56,517 nt of DNA from Klebsiella pneumoniae (GTDB lineage Bacteria > Pseudomonadota > Gammaproteobacteria > Pseudomonadales > Pseudohongiellaceae): contig CAMCRC010000008.1 in assembly GCA_945877175.1 (NCBI GenBank), positions 1 through 56,517 on the forward strand, written 5' to 3'. Shown one piece after another: positions 7,653-15,327 of the stretch. The number at the start of each line of letters is the position of its first letter. Positions within the stretch are counted from its first letter, which is position 1. Made by a program: the position numbers and the translations under genes. Below the pieces are notes generated by a model that did no database searches, was not told the origin of the DNA, and was given only the letters and a program-made list of their open reading frames with translations.

Positions 7653-9728
7653 TCAATGCGCTTCGGCTGCCGCTACCGGGCCATGCAGGCTCATCGCTGT
7701 CAGCTTGCTGCCAGTCTGCAGCACAATGTACTGCTCGCCTTCATGCATATAGCTCATCATGCCGTAACGGCTTGCGGCGGAGACAGGGATGCGGGCCAGC
7801 TCGTTGCCTGTCATCTTGTCGATGGCGAACAGGTGCGGCGTGCCATCACTGACTTCACCTGCGTAGACCAGCATGGACGGAGTCACCAGCATTGGAGCCT
7901 GGGCGCCAGTACCTGTGTTGCCGACATCCACGCCAGCCAGCGCTGGATTGTTCTTGATGCGGTCTGGTGTCTCGCCAATCGGGATCATCCACAGGGTTTC
8001 ACCGGTGTTAAGATCGATTGCAGTGATGCGGCTGTACGGAGGCTTCATCAGCGGCAAACCTGACGGATGACGCGGAGCACCGCCGCCAGCGCCATTGGCG
8101 TACTGGGCAGGGGTAACACCTGTCGTGGTAGTACCGTTGTCAGTCATGTAGCGCAGATCGGCTTCATCACCCGGTACCAGCGTGTGTGCACTGCACGCGC
8201 TCTGGGAAGTCAGGAAGATGATGCCGGTTTCCGGGTCAGCAGCAGCCGGGCCAGTGATGTTGGAGCCACCACCGTCACCTGGACACCACAGTGAACCGCG
8301 CTTGCCCAGGGGGTTGTCGCGGTGCAGTGGCGGGTTGTAAAGCGGACCGATCTCCCAGTCTGCCAGGGCAGCAATGGCCTGCTCGCGCAGCTCGGGAGTG
8401 AAGTCAATCAGATCGTCCACGGAGATGCCTGCCAGGTCATACGGGGCGGGCTTGGTCGGGAACGGCTGCGTCGGAGAAAGTTTCTCGCCAGGCACCAGAG
8501 ACTGGGGCACAGGACGCTCTTCGATCGGCCACAGCGGCTCGCCTGTCTCGCGGTTGAACGCGAACAGCAGAGTCTGCTTGGTGGCTTGCGCGACGGCCTT
8601 GATGGTGCGGCCATTCTGCTCGACGTCGATCAGGATCGGCGCTGTCGGGATGTCATAGTTCCAGACATCGTGGTGCACCAGCTGGAAGTGCCAGCGACGT
8701 TCACCAGTCTCGACGTCCAGCGCCAGCAGGCTGGTGCCGAACAGCGTGTCACCCGGGCGGAAGCCGCCGTAGTAATCCACTGTGGGCGGGTTGGTGGCGA
8801 TGTATACGAGACCCAGCTCCGGGTCGGCGGACAGCGGCGCCCAGGGAGACACGTCACCTGTGTACTGCCAGGCATCGTTTTCCCAGGTGTCATGGCCGAA
8901 TTCACCCGGTTGCGGGATCACGTTGAACTTCCACTTGAAAGCGCCTGTCTCGGCGTCATACGCCAGGATGTCGCCGGGGATGTTCTCGATGCGGGACTGG
9001 TTGTAACCCTGCTCAGCAGAGTTGCCTACCACGACCACGCCGTTCACGACGATGGGCGGAGAGGATGCCGTCACGTAGCCGACTTCTTTTGGAATGCCGT
9101 AATAGGGATCAAACTCGTGGCCCAGGTCAGCCAGCATGTCAACCACGCCGGTTTGTGCAAAGCCATCGATAGGCACCGGATTGCCGAAGCCTTCCAGCGG
9201 CGCACCCGTGTCAGCGTCCAGTGCGGTCAGGAAGAAAGCCGGGCTGATGATGTAGACAACGCCCTTGCCGTTGACTTCTGCATAGGCGACGCCCTTGCCG
9301 TAATCCTGACGCATGGAGTATTCCCAGCGGAACGTGTTCGGCTCGCGGTAGGACCACAGGGTTTCACCGGTCATCGGATCCATGGCCACCACGTGGCGGC
9401 GCGGGCCGGCCACTGTGAACAGTTTGCCATCGACATAGCTGGGGGTAGAGCGACCACTGGCGGCGTCAAAGCTGGCACCATCCCATACCCATGCTTCCTT
9501 CAGTTCGCCGAAGTTTTGCGGGGTGATGTTGGCAGCCGGGGTGTAGCGGGTGTGATGAGCGTCGCCACCAAGGTGGGTCCACTCAACGGTGTCCTGGGCT
9601 CCGGCGGGAGAAGCAGCGGCGACCAGCAAACCCAGCGGCAGCGCCCTCGTCAGAGTCCGACTCAGTGAATGCCAGCGACTGGTCGCTGACTGTCGGGAGG
9701 ATCCCGACCCAACTAGCGTTGTTGTCAT
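7653..9728 (-). CDS. Secreted PQQ-dependent dehydrogenase, tandem paralogue 2
   Basis: 691 residues from the ATG at 9728, behind GAGGAAAAATA. The Sec signal peptide ends near SPAGAQ; the mature protein starts DTVEWTHLGG, as in paralogues 3 and 4. Quinoprotein propeller of the glucose-dehydrogenase-like type with blade motifs, HHDVWNYDIP (Asn357 in place of the expected Asp), ATKQ, and a conserved Cys pair in WCPGDGGGSNITGP and SQSACSAHTL. No haem c motif. Periplasmic oxidation of an unknown small alcohol or sugar is inferred from family. Very similar along the whole length to paralogues 3 and 4, indicating tandem duplication; it has its own promoter and terminator, so it is not simply a cistron of one operon. 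Confidence 0.87.
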   Translation of the reverse strand: MTTTLVGSGSSRQSATSRWHSLSRTLTRALPLGLLVAAASPAGAQDTVEWTHLGGDAHHTRYTPAANITPQNFGELKEAWVWDGASFDAASGRSTPSYVDGKLFTVAGPRRHVVAMDPMTGETLWSYREPNTFRWEYSMRQDYGKGVAYAEVNGKGVVYIISPAFFLTALDADTGAPLEGFGNPVPIDGFAQTGVVDMLADLGHEFDPYYGIPKEVGYVTASSPPIVVNGVVVVGNSAEQGYNQSRIENIPGDILAYDAETGAFKWKFNVIPQPGEFGHDTWENDAWQYTGDVSPWAPLSADPELGLVYIATNPPTVDYYGGFRPGDTLFGTSLLALDVETGERRWHFQLVHHDVWNYDIPTAPILIDVEQNGRTIKAVAQATKQTLLFAFNRETGEPLWPIEERPVPQSLVPGEKLSPTQPFPTKPAPYDLAGISVDDLIDFTPELREQAIAALADWEIGPLYNPPLHRDNPLGKRGSLWCPGDGGGSNITGPAAADPETGIIFLTSQSACSAHTLVPGDEADLRYMTDNGTTTTGVTPAQYANGAGGGAPRHPSGLPLMKPPYSRITAIDLNTGETLWMIPIGETPDRIKNNPALAGVDVGNTGTGAQAPMLVTPSMLVYAGEVSDGTPHLFAIDKMTGNELARIPVSAASRYGMMSYMHEGEQYIVLQTGSKLTAMSLHGPVAAAEAH

Positions 9729-9876
9729 TATTTTTCCTCGATGAGCAGAAAGAACACTCAGACCGGATAGAGAGTTTTTGTTGTTGTCGTAGACCTGGTG
9801 CACGCGTGCGCATCGGGCCTTCAGACCCCTTCAACATGGCAGAAACATGACCTGCCCGTGCTGAAATGAGGCCGTG
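9729..9876 (-). other. Long leader of quinoprotein 2
   Basis: About 148 nt separate the conserved -10 box from the start codon, the longest leader of the four. I see no coding region and no clear riboswitch fold. The rest of the 310-nt gap holds the promoter and the terminator of quinoprotein 3. Confidence 0.4.
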
Positions 9877-9906
9877 AGAATAACCCAGCCACAGGGCGCA
9901 AGTCCA
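9877..9906 (-). promoter_or_regulatory. Promoter of quinoprotein 2, conserved box type
   Basis: Minus strand TGGACT, 18-nt spacer, TATTCT. It shares TGGACTTGC at the upstream box and CTGGG before the downstream box with the promoter of quinoprotein 1. Confidence 0.6.
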
Positions 9907-9959
9907 TTGGCAAACGCTGGTCTGCTTCTGAGCCTGGGCCAGCTGACCGACGGCCTGCC

Positions 9960-10005
9960 AAAAATGCAGAGGCCCGGCTGATGCAAACCAGCCGGGCCTC
10001 CTTTT
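9960..10005 (-). terminator. Rho-independent terminator after quinoprotein 3
   Basis: Stem AGGCCCGGCTG / CAGCCGGGCCT with an 8-nt loop; on the minus strand it is followed by CTGCATTTTT. Located about 35 nt past the stop of the third PQQ dehydrogenase. Confidence 0.8.
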
Positions 10006-10038
10006 GCAGCGCCCGTCCCTCTCGGGATGGCGCCTCGA

Positions 10039-12114
10039 TCAATGCGCTTCTGCAGCTGCCACCGGACCACTCAGGCTCATCGCAGTGAGCTTGGAGCCAG
10101 TCTGCAGAATGATGTACTGCTCGCCGTGGTGCACGTAGCTCATCATGCCGTAACGGCTGGTTTCCGGCACCTGGACGCGGGCCAGTTCACGGCCAGTCAT
10201 CTTGTCGATGGCGAACAGATGCGGTGTGCCATCACTGACCTCACCCGCGTACACCAGCATGGAAGGCGTCACCATCATGGGGGCCATGGCGCCCGTGCCG
10301 GTGTTGCCAATGTCGATACCCGCGATCGCCGGGTTGTTCTTGATGCGATCCGGTGTCTCGCCCACAGGGATGTACCACAGGATCTCGCCGGTATTCAGGT
10401 CGATCGCCGTGATGCGGCTGTAGGGCGGCTTCCACAGTGGCAGACCGCTCGGATGACGGGGAGCACCAGCACCAGGACCATTGGCATAGCGCGCCGGAGT
10501 CACACCCGTCGTGGTAGTGCCGTTGTCAGTCATGTAACGCAGATCCGCTTCCTCACCTGGCAACAGCTGGATGGCACTGCAGGCTGCCTGCGAGGTCACG
10601 AACACGATGCCGGTTTCAGGATCACCAGCGGCAGGGCCCGTGATGTTGGAACCACCACCACCGCCCGGGCACCAGTAGGCGCCGCGTTTGCCCAGATCAT
10701 TGTCTCTGTGCAGCGGTGGGTTGTAGAGCGGGCCGATCTGCCAGTCTGCCAGTGCGGCAATGGCTTGCGCCCGCAACTCTGGTGTCCAGTCAATCAGATC
10801 ATCCACAGACAGGCCATTGAGGTCGTATGCGGGCGGCTTGGTCGGGAATGGCTGAGTCGGCGAAGCAAACTCGCCGGGCACCAGTGAGGGCGGTACCGGA
10901 CGCTCTTCGATCGGCCACAATGGCTCGCCTGTTTCGCGGTTGAAGGCGAACAGCAGTGTCTGCTTGGTAGCCTGAGCGACCGCAGGAATGCGCTCGCCGT
11001 TGTGCATCACATCCAGCAGCACGGGTGCCGTCGGCACGTCGTAGTTCCAGATGTCATGGTGCACCAGCTGGAAGTGCCAGCGACGCTCGCCTGTCTCCAC
11101 ATCCAGCGCAATCAGGCTGGTACCGAACAGGTTGTCACCGGGGCTGAAACCACCGTAGTAGTCCACTGTGGGCGGGTTGGTGGGGATGTACACCAGACCC
11201 AGCTCCGGGTCGGCTGACAAAGGTGCCCAGGGAGACACGTCACCTGTGTACTGCCAGGCATCGTTTTCCCAGGTGTCGTGGCCGAATTCGCCAGGACGCG
11301 GGATCACGTTGAACTTCCATTTGAAAGCGCCTGTCTTCGCATCGAAGGCAAGGATGTCACCGGGAATGTTTTCGATACGGGACTGGTTGTAGCCCTGTTC
11401 AGCAGAGTTGCCCACCACGACCACGCCGTTGACGACGATGGGTGGCGAGGAAGATGTCACATAACCCACTTCCTTGGGGATCCCGTAGAAGGGGTCATAC
11501 TCATGACCCATGTGCGCCAGCAGATCGATCACGCCCGTCTCGGCAAACCCTTCGATGGGTACCGGGGCTCCGAAGCCTTCCAGCGGTGCGCCGGTATCGG
11601 CGTCCAGCGCCGTCAGGAAGAAGGCCGGGCTGATGATGTAAACCACGCCCTTGCCGTCAACTTCTGCATACGCGACGCCCTTGCCGTAATCCTTGCGCAT
11701 CGAGTATTCCCAGCGGAACGTGTTCGGCTCTCGGTAGGACCAGAGTGTCTCGCCGGTCGTGGGGTCCATGGCAATGACGTGACGACGGGGGCCCGCCACT
11801 GTAAACAGCTTGCCATCCACGTAGCTGGGGGTGGAACGGCCGCTGGCCGCATCGAAACTGGCGCCGTCCCAGACCCACGCTTCCTTCAGTTCACCAAGAT
11901 TTTCCGGGGTGATGTTGGCAGCCGGGGTGTAACGGGTGTGATGAGCATCGCCACCAAGGTGGGTCCACTCGACAGTATCCTGAGCCTGCGCGGGAGCCCC
12001 GGCGGCCAGCAACAAGCCCAGCGGCAACGCGCGCGTCAACGCTTGACTCAGTGTGCGCCAGCGATTGCTCGCCGGCTGTCGGGAAAGCCCCGACCCTTCA
12101 TGCTCTTTTATCAT
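10039..12114 (-). CDS. Secreted PQQ-dependent dehydrogenase, tandem paralogue 3
   Basis: 691 residues from the ATG at 12114, with GAGGTAATAACA upstream; the open frame continues 39 codons further but without a ribosome site and with a non-signal sequence. Signal peptide ALPLGLLLAAGAPAQAQ, then DTVEWTHLGG. The same quinoprotein fold and motifs as paralogue 2: [10 protein letters not shown] with Asn357, ATKQ, Cys pair in YWCPGGGGGSNITGP and SQAACSAIQL. No haem c. Inferred role: periplasmic PQQ-dependent oxidation, substrate unknown. It starts 132 nt after the stop of paralogue 4, and a conserved promoter lies in that gap. Confidence 0.87.
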   Translation of the reverse strand: MIKEHEGSGLSRQPASNRWRTLSQALTRALPLGLLLAAGAPAQAQDTVEWTHLGGDAHHTRYTPAANITPENLGELKEAWVWDGASFDAASGRSTPSYVDGKLFTVAGPRRHVIAMDPTTGETLWSYREPNTFRWEYSMRKDYGKGVAYAEVDGKGVVYIISPAFFLTALDADTGAPLEGFGAPVPIEGFAETGVIDLLAHMGHEYDPFYGIPKEVGYVTSSSPPIVVNGVVVVGNSAEQGYNQSRIENIPGDILAFDAKTGAFKWKFNVIPRPGEFGHDTWENDAWQYTGDVSPWAPLSADPELGLVYIPTNPPTVDYYGGFSPGDNLFGTSLIALDVETGERRWHFQLVHHDIWNYDVPTAPVLLDVMHNGERIPAVAQATKQTLLFAFNRETGEPLWPIEERPVPPSLVPGEFASPTQPFPTKPPAYDLNGLSVDDLIDWTPELRAQAIAALADWQIGPLYNPPLHRDNDLGKRGAYWCPGGGGGSNITGPAAGDPETGIVFVTSQAACSAIQLLPGEEADLRYMTDNGTTTTGVTPARYANGPGAGAPRHPSGLPLWKPPYSRITAIDLNTGEILWYIPVGETPDRIKNNPAIAGIDIGNTGTGAMAPMMVTPSMLVYAGEVSDGTPHLFAIDKMTGRELARVQVPETSRYGMMSYVHHGEQYIILQTGSKLTAMSLSGPVAAAEAH

Positions 12115-12196
12115 TGTTATTACCTCATGGAGCAGATTTAGAAGATTGCAGACAAACCACAGGACCAGCATGGTGCATAGCGTGCATACCAGCGGG

Positions 12197-12226
12197 AGAG
12201 TAGCGCAAGCCGCGCTTGTGCGTCCA
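12197..12226 (-). promoter_or_regulatory. Promoter of quinoprotein 3, conserved box type
   Basis: Minus strand TGGACG, 18-nt spacer, TACTCT, 83 nt before the start codon. GCGCTACTCT is identical in the promoter of quinoprotein 4. An inverted repeat (GCGCAAGC / GCTTGTGC) overlaps the spacer. Confidence 0.55.
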
Positions 12227-12246
12227 GCCACAGGGGCGGCCTGCCA

Positions 12247-14316
12247 TCAGTGTGCTTCAGCTTCCGCGACAGGACCGTGCAGACTCATCGCAGTCAGTCG
12301 CGGCCCGGTCTGCAGCACGAAATACTGTTCGCCCTGATGCACATAACTCATCATGCCGTAGGCACTCGATTCGGGCACCGCGACGCGAGACAGTTCACGT
12401 CCCGTGGCTTTGTCGATGGCGAACAGGTGTGGCGTACCGTCGCTGACTTCCCCTGCATACACCAGCATGGACGGCGTCACCAGCATGGGTGCATGGGAGC
12501 CAGTACCGGTATTGCCGACATCGATACCCGCCAGTGCCGGGTTGTTTCTGATGCGGTCCGGCGTCTCGCCCACCGGGATGTACCACAGGTGCTCGCCGGT
12601 ATTCAGATCGATCGCAGTGATGCGGCTGTAAGGCGGCTTCCAGAGCGGCAGGCCGGTGGGATGGCGGGGCGACCCGGCGCCCGGGCCATTGGCATAGCGC
12701 GCCGGCGTCAGACCCGTCGTGGTAGTGCCATTGTCGGTCATGTAGCGCAAATCAGCTTCTTCACCGGGCAGCAGCTGGTTGGCGCTGCAGCCCATGCGGG
12801 ACGTCACGAACACGACGCCAGTCTCGGGATCGGCTGCCGCTGGTCCGGTGATGTTGCTGCCGCCGCTCGGGCACCAGAAGGCGCCGCGCTTGCCCAGCGG
12901 ATTGTCACGGTGCAGAGGCGGGTTGTAGAGCGGACCGATCTGCCAGTCTGCCAGAGCGACAATTGCCTGGGCGCGCATTTCGGGCGTGAAATCGATCAGC
13001 ATGTCCTCGGAAAGTCCGCCCGGTTCATAGGGCAGCGGCTTCGTTGGGAAAGGCTGTGTAGGGGACAATTGCTCGCCCGGCACGAGAGAGGGCGGCACGG
13101 GGCGCTCCTCGATCGGCCACAAGGGCTCACCGGTTTCCCGATTGAAGGCAAACAGCATGGCCTGCTTGGTGGCCTGCGCGAGAGCCTTCACCGTCTGTCC
13201 TTCATGTTGCACGTCTATCAGCACCGGCGCCGTCGGAATGTCGTAGTTCCAGACATCGTGATGCACCAGCTGGAAGTGCCAGCGACGCTCGCCTGTCTGC
13301 ACATCCAGCGCGATCACGCTGGTCCCGAAAAGATTGTCACCTGGCGAAAAGCCACCGTAATAATCCACAGTCGGAGGATTGGTCACGGCGTAGACAAGGC
13401 CCAGTTCCGGGTCAGCGGACAGTGGCGCCCAGGGCGACACGTCGCCTGTGTACTGCCAGGCATCGTTCTCCCAGGTGTCATGGCCGAACTCACCGGGCCG
13501 GGGAATCACGTTGAATTTCCATTTGAAGGCGCCCGTCTTCGCATCGAAGGCCAGAATGTCACCCGGGATATTCTCGATGCGGGACTGGTTGTAGCCCTGC
13601 TCGGCGGAATTGCCCACGACCACCACGCCATTGACGACGATGGGTGGCGAGGACGATGTGACATACCCCACTTCCTTGGGAATGCCGAAGTAGGGATCGA
13701 AGTCATGCCCGAGATGGGCCAGCAGATCCACCACACCCGTCTGGGCAAAGCCGTCGATGGGCACCGGGGCACCGAAGCCGGGCAGCGGAGCGCCGGTGTC
13801 AGCGTCCAGTGCTGTCAGGAAGAAAGCCGGACTGATGATGTAGATGACACCCTTGCCGTCCACTTCTGCATAGGCCACGCCTTTGCCATAGTCGGCACGC
13901 ATCGAGTATTCCCAGCGGAAGGTATTGGGCTCACGGTAGGACCAAATTGTCTCTCCGGTCATCGGGTCCATGGCCACGACATGGCGACGGGGGCCGGCGA
14001 CAGTGAAGAGTTTGCCGTCCACATAACTCGGGGTGGAGCGGCCACTGCCGGCGTCAAAACTCGCGCCATCCCAGACCCACGCGGCTTTCAGCTCGCCGAA
14101 ATTCTCCGGGGTGACGTTGGTGGCCAGGGTGGAACGGGTGTGGTGAGCATTGCCCCCCAGGTGGGTCCATTCGACAGTATCCTGCGCGAAGGACAGTGAG
14201 GTGGCTGCCAGCAGCAGCCCGGTCTGGAGCATTTTCGACAACACTCCGGCCAGCGGGTGTCGGGACTTGCGGAAAACCTTGCGGACGGACTTCGGGCCTG
14301 CGTGCTCTATTTTCAT
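12247..14316 (-). CDS. Secreted PQQ-dependent dehydrogenase, tandem paralogue 4
   Basis: 689 residues from the ATG at 14316, with GAGGATAACAACA upstream; 28 further in-frame codons upstream are excluded. Signal peptide region LQTGLLLAATSLSFAQ, mature start DTVEWTHLGG. Quinoprotein propeller, HHDVWNYDIP with Asn357, ATKQ, and a Cys pair; the loop with the first Cys is shorter (FWCPSGGSNITGP) than in paralogue 3. No haem c motif. First of the four on this strand, directly downstream of rlmJ (stop at 14427). No strong terminator follows it, so read-through into paralogue 3 is possible. Confidence 0.87.
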   Translation of the reverse strand: MKIEHAGPKSVRKVFRKSRHPLAGVLSKMLQTGLLLAATSLSFAQDTVEWTHLGGNAHHTRSTLATNVTPENFGELKAAWVWDGASFDAGSGRSTPSYVDGKLFTVAGPRRHVVAMDPMTGETIWSYREPNTFRWEYSMRADYGKGVAYAEVDGKGVIYIISPAFFLTALDADTGAPLPGFGAPVPIDGFAQTGVVDLLAHLGHDFDPYFGIPKEVGYVTSSSPPIVVNGVVVVGNSAEQGYNQSRIENIPGDILAFDAKTGAFKWKFNVIPRPGEFGHDTWENDAWQYTGDVSPWAPLSADPELGLVYAVTNPPTVDYYGGFSPGDNLFGTSVIALDVQTGERRWHFQLVHHDVWNYDIPTAPVLIDVQHEGQTVKALAQATKQAMLFAFNRETGEPLWPIEERPVPPSLVPGEQLSPTQPFPTKPLPYEPGGLSEDMLIDFTPEMRAQAIVALADWQIGPLYNPPLHRDNPLGKRGAFWCPSGGSNITGPAAADPETGVVFVTSRMGCSANQLLPGEEADLRYMTDNGTTTTGLTPARYANGPGAGSPRHPTGLPLWKPPYSRITAIDLNTGEHLWYIPVGETPDRIRNNPALAGIDVGNTGTGSHAPMLVTPSMLVYAGEVSDGTPHLFAIDKATGRELSRVAVPESSAYGMMSYVHQGEQYFVLQTGPRLTAMSLHGPVAEAEAH

Positions 14317-14363
14317 TGTTGTTATCCTCAGTGAGCAGATCGGAACCAGACTTGCACGGCACG

Positions 14364-14392
14364 AGAGTAGCGCGCTGCTCATGGCATGTCCA
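14364..14392 (-). promoter_or_regulatory. Promoter of quinoprotein 4, conserved box type
   Basis: Minus strand TGGACA, 17-nt spacer, TACTCT, only 47 nt before the start codon. Its upstream box is the best match of the four to the sigma-70 -35 hexamer (5/6). Confidence 0.6.
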
Positions 14393-14426
14393 ATCAGCAA
14401 ACGCTGGATACCCCCGCTTTGAACGA

Positions 14427-15272
14427 TCAGTTGCCTGAAGGCAGGGGCACGATGCGGAATGCGGCCTGACTTCCAAGTATGGCAACCAGCTCCGTCAGGG
14501 TTCTATGCATCTGCTCGCGGAACTGCCAGGGCGTATTGACGATGAGCATTCCTGAACCGTGCATTCCGAATTCCGCGGCCTGTTCCTGCACGGTCAGTTC
14601 CAGCAGCAGCATGTCTGGCAGCGCGTCGCGCCCCAGCGCGGAGATCAGCCATTCGCTGTGGTCACGCTGTCGGGCCAGGCGCGGGTACCAGAGAGCGAGC
14701 ACGCCGACCGGCCAGCGCCGGTGCAGTTTGGCGAGGGTCTGCTGAACACGCTGGTAGTCTTTCTTCTCTTCGTAGGACGGGTCAATCAGTGCCATGCCGC
14801 GACGCGGCTCCGGGGGTGTAAGGGCCAGCAGGCCTTCGAAGGAATCGCGGTGGTGCAGGCTGACCCGCTTGTCGTGCCCGAGATAGTGGTGCAGAGACTC
14901 GATTTCAGCAGGGTGCAGCTCCATGACATGCAGTCGGTCCTGTGCACGCAACGCACTCTGGATCAGTACCGGTGAGCCCGGATAGAAGCGGAGTTTGCCC
15001 TTGGTATTGCTGGCCGCCACGCGCTGGACATAGGACGCCAGCAGCGGGTCCGTGATCGGCGCGTCCCACAGGGGCACGATGCCTGATTCGTGCTCGCGAT
15101 TGGTCTGGGCGTGTTCGTTGAAAAGATCATAGAGACCGCCGCCGCCATGGGAGTCGATGCAGGTGAACGGCTTGTCCTTGGCGGACAATTTCTGCAACAG
15201 CCCCAGCAACACAAGATGCTTCAGCACGTCGGCATGATTGCCGGCGTGAAAACCGTGACGATAACTGAGCAT
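14427..15272 (-). CDS. rlmJ: 23S rRNA (adenine-2030-N6)-methyltransferase RlmJ
   Basis: 281 residues, the usual RlmJ length, from the ATG at 15272 (GGAGACCCCC upstream). The family signature MLSYRHGFHAGNHADVLKH at the N-terminus is exact in style. The catalytic motif is DPSYE (in ALIDPSYEEKKDY), and the SAM-binding region SHGGGGLYDL follows the first domain. It methylates A2030 of 23S rRNA during ribosome assembly. A longer frame upstream begins inside the symporter gene and is not used. It lies 55 nt after the symporter stop on the same strand. Confidence 0.95.
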   Translation of the reverse strand: MLSYRHGFHAGNHADVLKHLVLLGLLQKLSAKDKPFTCIDSHGGGGLYDLFNEHAQTNREHESGIVPLWDAPITDPLLASYVQRVAASNTKGKLRFYPGSPVLIQSALRAQDRLHVMELHPAEIESLHHYLGHDKRVSLHHRDSFEGLLALTPPEPRRGMALIDPSYEEKKDYQRVQQTLAKLHRRWPVGVLALWYPRLARQRDHSEWLISALGRDALPDMLLLELTVQEQAAEFGMHGSGMLIVNTPWQFREQMHRTLTELVAILGSQAAFRIVPLPSGN

Positions 15273-15327
15273 GGGGGTCTCCGGTGTCTGGCGGCGCTCA
15301 CTTGTGCGAACGCCGCCAGACGGGTGA

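Noticed and set aside
12250-14199. 649-codon open frame opposite quinoprotein 4 (and similar ones opposite 2 and 3)
   Set aside because: The same antisense frame is open in every paralogue, as expected when codon use is similar; the sequence is His/Arg/Val-rich and matches nothing.
5212-14316. Asp at +2 of the active-site motif as proof of lanthanide dependence
   Set aside because: The glucose-dehydrogenase-like branch also has an Asp there (WDMD), so it does not indicate a lanthanide in this branch.
5212-14392. The four quinoprotein genes as one operon
   Set aside because: Terminators follow genes 1-3 and each gene has its own promoter boxes; only gene 4 to 3 could read through.
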